From Acidobacteriota bacterium (GTDB lineage: Bacteria; Acidobacteriota; Aminicenantia; Aminicenantales; Saccharicenantaceae), in assembly GCA_039683095.1 (NCBI GenBank), contig JBDKSB010000012.1, forward strand, positions 218,293 to 282,292: DNA of 64,000 bases. Reading direction: 5' to 3'. Below the pieces are notes generated by a model that saw only the letters and a program-made list of their open reading frames with translations, was not told the DNA's origin and did no database searches. This document shows, in pieces, positions 57,632-64,000 of this stretch. A program made the position numbers and the translations under genes. The stretch's first letter is position 1. Each line of letters opens with the position of its first letter.

Positions 57632-60600
57632 ATGCTCAGCTCGTTCCGCCGATCCCTTCACGCCGCCTCCGTCGCCCTGGCCGTCCTGGCCGCCCTCTCC
57701 GCTCCGGCCGCCGGCCAGTCCGCGAGATCCGATCAGCCGGCAAAGCTCGATCCAAAGACGCCGACGCTCTACGTCGTCGGCTACGCCCACCTGGACACCC
57801 AATGGCGCTGGGACTACCCGACGACCATCCGCGAGTACCTGCCCAAGACCATGCGGACCAACTTCGATCTCTTCGAGAAGTACCCGCACTACGTCTTCAA
57901 TTTCAGCGGCGCCAACCGCTACCGGATGATGAAGGAGTACTACCCGGAGGCGTTCGAGAAGGTCCGCAAGTACGTCGCCGCCGGCCGCTGGCATCCGGCC
58001 GGCTCCTCGATGGAAGAGAACGACGTCAACTCGCCCTCGGCCGAATCGACCATCCGCCAGATCCTCTACGGCACGCAGTGGTTCCGGGCCGAGTTCGGCA
58101 AGACCAGCGCCGAATACATGCTGCCCGACTGCTTCGGCTTCCCGGCCTCGCTGCCCAGCATCCTGGCCCACTGCGGCATCCTCGGCTTCTCGACCCAGAA
58201 GCTGTCCTGGGGCTCGTTCGCCCCGGTCGGCGGCCCGGATTCGCCCGAAAAGACGCCGGCCGGCATTCCCTTCAACGTCGGCGTCTGGGAGGGCCTGGAC
58301 GGCCGGAGCGTCGTCGCCGCCCTCAACGCCGGCGATTACACGGGATCGGTGACCTATGACCTGACCAAGACCCCGCCTCCGCCGGCCCCGGCCAAGGACG
58401 GCCGCCAGCCGGGCCGGGCCCTGGCCGACTGGCCCGCCCGGATCGCCCTTGACGGAGCCGCCTCCGGGCTCTTCGCCGATTACCTCTACTACGGCACCGG
58501 CGACACCGGCGGCTCGCCCAACGAGCGCTCGGTCAAGCTCATGGAGGCTATCGTCACCCGGGGCGAGGCCGTCCTCGAGCCCGGCGCCGCCGCGGCCAAG
58601 GTGGGCGACGGCCCGGTCCGCGTCCTCTCGGCCGCCTCCGACCAGCTTTTCCGCGACATCGGCCCCGACGTTAAGTCGAGGCTCCCCCGCTACAAGGGCG
58701 ACCTGGAGCTGACCAACCACTCGGCCGGCTCCATCACCTCCCAGGCCTACATGAAGCGCTGGAACCGCCGCAACGAGGTCCTGGCCGACGACGCCGAGCG
58801 GGCCTCGGTCGCCGCCGAATGGCTCGGCGGCCGCGCCTATCCGCGGCGCCGGCTCAACGACGCCTGGACGCTGGTCATGGGCGGCCAGTTCCACGACATC
58901 ATCCCCGGGACAAGCATCCCCAAGGCTTACGAATATTCCTGGAACGACGAAGTCCTGGCCCTCAACCAGTTCGGCGGCGTGCTCACGAGCGCCGTCGGAT
59001 CGGTCGCCGCGGCCCTCGACACGCGGGTCCGGGGCGCGGCCGTCGTCGTCACCAACGGCCTGTCCGTCCCGCGCGAGGACATCGTCGAGGCGGCCGTGGA
59101 GTTCCCGGGCGGGACGCCCAAGGCCGTGCGCGTCTTCGGGCCCGACGGCCGGGAGACGCCGGCTCAGCTCGAGAACGGCCGGGCCGTCTTCGCGGCCAAG
59201 TCGCCGTCGGTCGGGTTCGCCGTTTACGACGTCCGGCCGGCCGAGACGCCGGCGGCCTCGGCCCTCAAGGTCTCGCCCTCGTCCCTCGAGAACGCCCGCT
59301 ACCGCGTCGCCCTGAACGCCGCCGGCGACGTCTCGTCCATCTTCGACAAGTCCGTCGGCCGGGAGCTCCTGGCCGCGCCGGCGCGCCTGGAGATCAAGAC
59401 CGACCGGCCGGCCCAGTGGCCGGCCTGGAACATGGACTGGGCCGACCAGAGCCGCGCGCCCCGGGCCTACGTCGGCGGCCCGGCCAAGGTCCGGGTCGTC
59501 GAGAACGGGCCGGCCCGCGTGGCCGTCGAGGTCCGCCGCGAGGCCGAGGGCTCGGTCTTCGTCCAGACCGTGCGCCTGGCGGCCGGCGGCGCGGCCGACC
59601 GGGTCGAGTTCGCCACGGTCGTGGACTGGAAGACCCCGGCCGCGCACCTCAAGGCCGTCTTCCCGCTCGCCGCGAAGAACAAGGTCGCGACCTACAACTG
59701 GGACATCGGCACGATCGAGCGGCCGACGAACAGCGAGAAGCAGTTCGAGATGCCCTCGCACCAGTGGGTCGACCTGACCGACGCCTCGGGCGCGTTCGGG
59801 GCCGCCATCCTGACCGGGGCCAAGTTCGGCTCGGACAAGCCGGACGACCACACCCTGCGCCTGACCCTGATCCGCACGCCGGGCATCGAAGGCAACCGCG
59901 GCTACACCGACCAGACCTCGCAGGACTGGGGCCGGCACGAGTTCGTCTACGGGATCGCCGGCCACGCCGGCGACTTCCGCAAGGGCGGCGCCGACTGGCA
60001 GGCACTGCGGCTCGACCAGCCGCAGGCCGCGTTCCTGGCCCCGGCCCACGCCGGGGCGCTGGGCAGGTCGCTGTCCCTGATGTCGATCTCGAACGGCCGC
60101 GTCCGGGCTTTGGCCCTGAAGAAGGCCGAGCGGAGCGACGAAGTCGTCGTCCGCCTGGTCGAGATGAGCGGCCGGCCGGCCAAGGGCGTCAAGGTTTCGT
60201 TCGCGGCTCCACTGCTGGCCGCCCGGGAGGTCAACGGCGTCGAGGACGAGGCCGGCCCGGCCAAGCTCGCCGGCGGCGCGCTCGTCGCCGACTTCGGGCC
60301 TTTCGCTGTCCGCTCCTTCGCCGTCAAGCTGGGGCCGGCCCCGGCGCGCCTGGCCGCGCCGAAGTTCGAGACCGTTCCCCTCGACCATGACGTCTACGCC
60401 TCGACCCGTGACGGCGAGATCCCGGTCGGCGGCTTCGACGGCGAGGGCCGGTCGCTTCCGGCCGAGATGCTGCCGGCCCGGATCAGCTGCGGCGGCGTCG
60501 AGTTCGCGCTCGGGCCTTCCGGCCGGCGCAACGCCATGACGGCCCGCGGCCAAGTCCTGACCCTCCCGGCCGGGACGAAGGGCCGGATCTACATCCTGGC

Positions 60601-61042
60601 CGCCTCGGCGGCCGGCGACCAGAAGGCCGTGTTCAGGATCGGCGGCGAGCCGGTCGAGCTCACGATCCAGGATTGGGGCGGCTACATCGGCCAATGGGAC
60701 AACCGCGTCTGGACCACCCGGCAGGAGATCGCCCCGGCCAGGCCCGGCGCGCCGGCGGGCGCGCCGCGCTTGCGGACGATCGAGGAGTACGCGGCCCTCG
60801 TCCCCGGCTTCGTCAAGCCGGCGCCGGTGGCCTGGTTCGCCTCGCACCGGCACCTTCAGGACGGCACGAACGACCCCTACGCCTACGCCTACCTGTTCGC
60901 CTACGCCATCGACGCGCCGGGCGGGGCGGCGACGCTGACGCTGCCGAGCGACGAGCGGATCCGGGTCCTGGCCGTCACAGTCTCGGATGAAGGCCCGATG
61001 GTCCGTCCGGCGGCGCCGCTCTTTGACACGCTCGAGCGCTGA
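57632..61042 (+). CDS. GH38-family alpha-mannosidase (exported)
   Basis: An 1136-residue protein with a signal peptide. The GH38 catalytic domain starts at about residue 46: YVVGYAHLDTQWRWDYPTTI with metal-binding His53 and Asp55, then the nucleophile region EYMLPDCFGFPASLP with Asp166, and QWFRAEFGKTSAEY. The WNRRNEVLADDAERASVAA segment marks the middle helical domain, and beta-rich domains fill the rest. It hydrolyses alpha-mannosides and may work with the GH92 enzyme encoded divergently next to it. The ATG lies 134 bases from the GH92 start. Confidence 0.93.
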   Translation: MLSSFRRSLHAASVALAVLAALSAPAAGQSARSDQPAKLDPKTPTLYVVGYAHLDTQWRWDYPTTIREYLPKTMRTNFDLFEKYPHYVFNFSGANRYRMMKEYYPEAFEKVRKYVAAGRWHPAGSSMEENDVNSPSAESTIRQILYGTQWFRAEFGKTSAEYMLPDCFGFPASLPSILAHCGILGFSTQKLSWGSFAPVGGPDSPEKTPAGIPFNVGVWEGLDGRSVVAALNAGDYTGSVTYDLTKTPPPPAPAKDGRQPGRALADWPARIALDGAASGLFADYLYYGTGDTGGSPNERSVKLMEAIVTRGEAVLEPGAAAAKVGDGPVRVLSAASDQLFRDIGPDVKSRLPRYKGDLELTNHSAGSITSQAYMKRWNRRNEVLADDAERASVAAEWLGGRAYPRRRLNDAWTLVMGGQFHDIIPGTSIPKAYEYSWNDEVLALNQFGGVLTSAVGSVAAALDTRVRGAAVVVTNGLSVPREDIVEAAVEFPGGTPKAVRVFGPDGRETPAQLENGRAVFAAKSPSVGFAVYDVRPAETPAASALKVSPSSLENARYRVALNAAGDVSSIFDKSVGRELLAAPARLEIKTDRPAQWPAWNMDWADQSRAPRAYVGGPAKVRVVENGPARVAVEVRREAEGSVFVQTVRLAAGGAADRVEFATVVDWKTPAAHLKAVFPLAAKNKVATYNWDIGTIERPTNSEKQFEMPSHQWVDLTDASGAFGAAILTGAKFGSDKPDDHTLRLTLIRTPGIEGNRGYTDQTSQDWGRHEFVYGIAGHAGDFRKGGADWQALRLDQPQAAFLAPAHAGALGRSLSLMSISNGRVRALALKKAERSDEVVVRLVEMSGRPAKGVKVSFAAPLLAAREVNGVEDEAGPAKLAGGALVADFGPFAVRSFAVKLGPAPARLAAPKFETVPLDHDVYASTRDGEIPVGGFDGEGRSLPAEMLPARISCGGVEFALGPSGRRNAMTARGQVLTLPAGTKGRIYILAASAAGDQKAVFRIGGEPVELTIQDWGGYIGQWDNRVWTTRQEIAPARPGAPAGAPRLRTIEEYAALVPGFVKPAPVAWFASHRHLQDGTNDPYAYAYLFAYAIDAPGGAATLTLPSDERIRVLAVTVSDEGPMVRPAAPLFDTLER

Positions 61043-61125
61043 CCGCCGACTCGGCTCTGCGACACGACGGACCACCCCCAAGGACCTCATCGCCGACCTG
61101 GCCCGCGCCCTGGCCCGGGCATAAA

Positions 61126-61171
61126 GACGGGGTCCAGCCAAAAAGCGCGCGGGTGTAGGTTTGACCCCGTC
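61126..61171. repeat. 9-bp inverted repeat between GH38 and TldE genes
   Basis: GACGGGGTC (61126-61134) and GACCCCGTC (61163-61171) are perfect inverted copies, separated by 28 bases that contain a GCGCGC core and AAAAAG. The pattern resembles small REP-like palindromes linked to RAYT transposases in several GC-rich phyla, or a simple bidirectional transcription stop between the convergent genes. Only one copy is seen in the window. Confidence 0.5.
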
Positions 61172-61193
61172 GGGGGCCGCCGTTGCCGCACCT

Positions 61194-62528
61194 TCATTCG
61201 CCGCCGATCTGCAGCAGCTTGATCCGCACGGTCGGAGCGGCGACGGTTTCGTTCTGGTCGAGGTCGCCGGCGACCAGGTCGATGCCGTTGAGGATCTCGT
61301 CGGCCGTCCCGGCGATGGTCAGGCCCCGCACCGGGAAGGCGATCCGCCCGTTCTCGATCCAGAAGCCGGACGCGCCGCCGCTGAAGTTGCCGTTGACCGG
61401 GTTGATGCCGTAGCCGGTGACCTCCTTGACCAGGAGCCCGGTCTCGGTCGCCGCGATGACGTCGTCGTACTTGGCCGTTCCGGCCAGCATGAAGAAGTTG
61501 TGCGGCCCGATCCCGGGCAGGCCGTCGAAGCCGCCGCGCGAGGCGTTGCCCGTGCTCCGGACCCCGGCCCGCCTGGCCACGGCGGTGTTGTACATAAACC
61601 CCTTGAGCACGCCCTTGTCGACGATGACCCGCTTCCGGGTCGGCACGCCCTCGCCGTCGAACGGCGCGCTGGCCATGCCCTTCTCGCGGGTGCCGTCGTC
61701 GACGAGCGTCAGGAGCTCCGAGCCGATCCTCTGGTCCATCTTCCCGGCCAGGAAGCTCGCGCCCTGCAGGACGCGCTCGCCGTTGACCGCCCCGAGGATG
61801 CCGCCCAGCAGCGCGCCGGCGACGTCGGCGTGGAAGATGACGGCGGCCTTCTGCGTCTTGACCGGCCGCGGATCGAGCGCCTCGCAGGCCGTCCGGGCCG
61901 CCTTGGCGGCGACGTCCTCGGCCGGCTTGAGGTCGCCGTAGAACCGCCGGCTGCAGGAATCCGACCCCGACGACTTCTGTTCGCCCTTCTCGGCCACGAC
62001 CGAGACGCCGAAGCCGCAGCCCGAGAACCTGTAGCCCTTGAGGAGCCCGTTAGAGTTGGCGATGGCCACCTCGCCCTCCGACTCGCGGTAGCCGGCGCCG
62101 TCGCTCTTGGTGACCCGGGGGTCCTTCATGGCCAGCTTCTCCAGGCGCTTGGCCAGCTCGATCTTCTCCTCCATCGGCGCCTGGGCGATGCGCGGGTCGT
62201 AGAGCCCGGCCACCGCCGTCTCGCCTTTGTCGTCGGGCAGGACGTTGTTCGGGTCCGCCGTCGTGATCCGGGCGAACTCGACGGCCCGGCCGGCGGCGTC
62301 CTCGAGCGCTTTCTCCCCGAGGTCGTTGGAGCAGGCGAAGGCCATCCGGCCCTTGACGAAGACCCGGATGCCGGCCCCGGCGGCAACCGCCTCCTGGACG
62401 GTCTCGATGTCGCCCTTGCGCACGTCGAGGCTCAGGTTCCGGCCCGTTTCGATATAGACCTCGGCCGCGTCGGCGCCTTTCTTCAGGCACCGCTTGACCA
62501 GCTGTTCGGCTGTTCCCTTGATGTCCAT
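61194..62528 (-). CDS. TldE/PmbA-type peptidase-like protein
   Basis: A 444-residue partner of TldD. The N-terminal domain (GADAAEVYIETGRNLSLDVR, IETVQEAVAAGAGIRVFVKG) and C-terminal end (FFMLAGTAKYDDVIAATETG, then GINPVNGNFSGGASGFWIEN) match the PmbA/TldE group. TldE lacks the metal site and forms a heterodimer with TldD, which clips unfolded peptides such as antitoxins or modified peptide precursors. It lies 27 bases below the tldD-like gene, in the usual operon order. Confidence 0.92.
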   Translation of the reverse strand: MDIKGTAEQLVKRCLKKGADAAEVYIETGRNLSLDVRKGDIETVQEAVAAGAGIRVFVKGRMAFACSNDLGEKALEDAAGRAVEFARITTADPNNVLPDDKGETAVAGLYDPRIAQAPMEEKIELAKRLEKLAMKDPRVTKSDGAGYRESEGEVAIANSNGLLKGYRFSGCGFGVSVVAEKGEQKSSGSDSCSRRFYGDLKPAEDVAAKAARTACEALDPRPVKTQKAAVIFHADVAGALLGGILGAVNGERVLQGASFLAGKMDQRIGSELLTLVDDGTREKGMASAPFDGEGVPTRKRVIVDKGVLKGFMYNTAVARRAGVRSTGNASRGGFDGLPGIGPHNFFMLAGTAKYDDVIAATETGLLVKEVTGYGINPVNGNFSGGASGFWIENGRIAFPVRGLTIAGTADEILNGIDLVAGDLDQNETVAAPTVRIKLLQIGGE

Positions 62529-62555
62529 CGTCCTTGTCCTTTCTTCGTCCCGCGC

Positions 62556-64000
62556 TTATCTGGCCCGCGAGCCGCCGACGTTGATGCCCCGGATCCTGAC
62601 CGTGGGCTGCCCGGCCGTGACCTCGGCCGCCTGTCCCTTGCCGCAGATGCCCGGCCCGAAGTCCAGGTCGTCACCGACCGCGTCCACGCCCCGGATGACG
62701 TCGAGGCAGCTGCCGATGAGCGTCGCCCCCTTGACCGGGGTCGTCTTCTTCCCGTTCTCGATCAGGTAGGCCTCGCGGCAGGTGAAGTTGAAGACGCCGT
62801 CCGTGGGGTTGACGCTGCCGCCGCTCAGGCTCTGGACGTAGATGCCGCTCTTCGTCGAGGCCAGGATGTCGGCCGGCTTGTCCGTCCCCTTCTCGATGAA
62901 GGTGTTGGTCATGCGGACGATCGGCATGTAGCGGAACGACTCGCGCCGGCCGTTGCCGGTGCGCTCCGCCCTGATCTGCTTGGCCGAGAGGATGTCGGTC
63001 ATGTACTTGACCAGCTTGCCGTCCTGGATGAGGACATTGCGCTTCATGGGCGTGCCCTCGTCGTCCCAGTTGGTCGTGCCGCGGAAGCAGGGCAGGGTGC
63101 CGTCGTCCACCATCGTGAATTTCGGGCCGGCCACCTGCTGTCCGAGCTTGCCGACGAAGACGCCGGTCTCGCGGGCGATGTTGTCGCCCTCGAGCGGGTG
63201 CCCGACGGCCTCGTGGGCAAGGACCCCGCCCCAGCCGTTCTGCATGACGACGTCCATCTTGCCCGCCGGCGCGTCCTTGGCCCCGAGCATGACGATGGAC
63301 TCGCGGGCGCAGTTCCGGGCCGCGTCCTCGGGCCGGAGCTCGTCGAACATCTCGATCCCGGCGTGCCGGCTCAGGCGCTCGCGCCCCATGTGGGACGTGC
63401 CGTCGCCCGCGGCCAGGGCCTGGACGATGAAGAACAGGAGCGGCAGCTCGTCCCTCAAGTAGAGGCCTTCGCTGTTGGCGATCGTCCGGCCGCGGACCTC
63501 GTCGTAGTAGTCGATCGAGGCCATCTTGATCCGGGGGTCGTAGGCCAGGGCCGCGTCGTGGGCCCGCTTCATGATCTCGAGGCGCTTCTCGTCGGCCACC
63601 GCCTGGAGCGGGACCTTGACCGTGATGTACGACGGCCGCTTGCCTTCCCTGACGTCGACCGGCTTGACGGCCTTGGCCCCGCGGGCGACGTACGAGGCGA
63701 CGTCGGCCGCGCGCAGGAAGGCGTCCAGGGTCAGGTCGTCGGTGTAGGCGTAGCCCGTCTTGTCCCCGGATATGACCCGGACGCCCGCGCCCTGGCTGAT
63801 GCCGAAGACGGCGCTCTTGAACTTGCCCTCCTCGAGGAGGATCGAGCGCGAGACGCGGTTCTCGATGTAGATCTCGCCGAACTCGCCGCCCTTGGCCAGG
63901 GCGCGCCGGATGACCCGGTTCAGGTCCTCGAACGCGAACTGCGGGCGCGACGGCGCCTGCCCGGCCAGGGCGCCGCGCAGCAGCGACGGCGCCGCGGCCA
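62556..64000 (-). CDS. TldD-type metallopeptidase (partial, cut by window edge)
   Basis: This frame is open from the window edge; about 481 residues are visible and the N-terminus is missing. The zinc-binding HEAVGHPLEGD motif (HExxxH) and NSEGLYLRDELPLLFFIVQA, MPIVRMTNTFIEKG and SVNPTDGVFNFTCREAYLIE are typical of TldD. Just inside the edge the sequence APSLLRGALAGQAPSRPQ looks like the end of an export signal, which would place this TldD outside the cytoplasm. A GTG at 63599 is in frame but internal to the domain, so it is not the true start. Confidence 0.92.
   Translation of the reverse strand, partial: AAAPSLLRGALAGQAPSRPQFAFEDLNRVIRRALAKGGEFGEIYIENRVSRSILLEEGKFKSAVFGISQGAGVRVISGDKTGYAYTDDLTLDAFLRAADVASYVARGAKAVKPVDVREGKRPSYITVKVPLQAVADEKRLEIMKRAHDAALAYDPRIKMASIDYYDEVRGRTIANSEGLYLRDELPLLFFIVQALAAGDGTSHMGRERLSRHAGIEMFDELRPEDAARNCARESIVMLGAKDAPAGKMDVVMQNGWGGVLAHEAVGHPLEGDNIARETGVFVGKLGQQVAGPKFTMVDDGTLPCFRGTTNWDDEGTPMKRNVLIQDGKLVKYMTDILSAKQIRAERTGNGRRESFRYMPIVRMTNTFIEKGTDKPADILASTKSGIYVQSLSGGSVNPTDGVFNFTCREAYLIENGKKTTPVKGATLIGSCLDVIRGVDAVGDDLDFGPGICGKGQAAEVTAGQPTVRIRGINVGGSRAR

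Noticed and set aside
57581-61141. Minus-strand frame of 1186 codons opposite the GH38 gene
   Set aside because: A GC-driven shadow: the plus strand encodes an unmistakable GH38 enzyme with signal peptide and active-site residues.

Overview
The window joins two kinds of DNA. Bases 1 to about 36.7 kb are most of an integrated tailed phage (a prophage); its left end lies outside the window. From about 36.86 kb to the right edge is bacterial chromosome. The host is high-GC with a Gram-negative type envelope (outer-membrane efflux protein, several lipoproteins, MacAB-type exporter). It makes menaquinone (UbiE/MenG), has an archaeal-type fructose-1,6-bisphosphate aldolase/phosphatase, and carries secreted GH92 and GH38 glycosidases. 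This mix resembles Acidobacteriota or Candidatus Aminicenantes, but that is an inference without a marker gene. I saw no rRNA, tRNA or CRISPR array, and no gene-free stretch over 300 bases.

Prophage, minus strand (1-25.1 kb). Reading leftward from the switch at 25.13-25.24 kb come a Cro-like repressor, a small helix-turn-helix protein, a CII-like regulator and several small proteins. Next are a protein with an SSB-type tail, a RecA-like ATPase, a coiled-coil protein and a replication protein with iteron-like repeats inside its gene. A Holliday-junction-type nuclease and a GNAT-like (possibly Mom-like) protein follow. Then come lysis genes (holin-like, amidase, spanin-like), a ParB-methyltransferase fusion, and the HK97-type packaging and head genes (TerS, TerL, portal fused to a MuF-like domain, protease, capsid). 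The run ends with connector and tail genes, including a tail chaperone pair with a textbook -1 frameshift site, the tape measure protein and two carbohydrate-binding-like tail proteins. The phage is a temperate siphovirus-type virus.

Prophage, plus strand (25.2-36.65 kb). The CI-like repressor is followed by lower-GC cargo: a YegP-like protein, a stand-alone HsdR-N-type nuclease domain, two exported proteins (one frameshifted), and an Abi_C-type protein ending in an SSB-like DIPF tail. Several small genes follow. Three of them are preceded by copies of a repeated, apparently structured leader whose core lies 80-83 bases before the start codon. Then comes a tight three-gene operon (DGQHR protein, unknown protein, D12-class adenine methyltransferase), and last the tyrosine integrase. 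The three-gene operon, the repeated leader and the SSB-tailed Abi protein are the best candidates for undescribed biology.

Chromosome (36.86-64 kb). The genes are a Smr-domain protein, a Tat-exported DUF362 protein, an M6-like metalloprotease, a catalytically dead subtilase remnant, a lipoprotein, UbiE/MenG, a class C beta-lactamase-like hydrolase, the FBP aldolase/phosphatase, a doubled DUF4438 protein, a four-gene MacAB/outer-membrane-factor operon, a secreted small protein, a chitobiase-C/RCC1 repeat lipoprotein, GH92 and GH38 glycosidases, and a TldE-TldD pair cut by the right edge.
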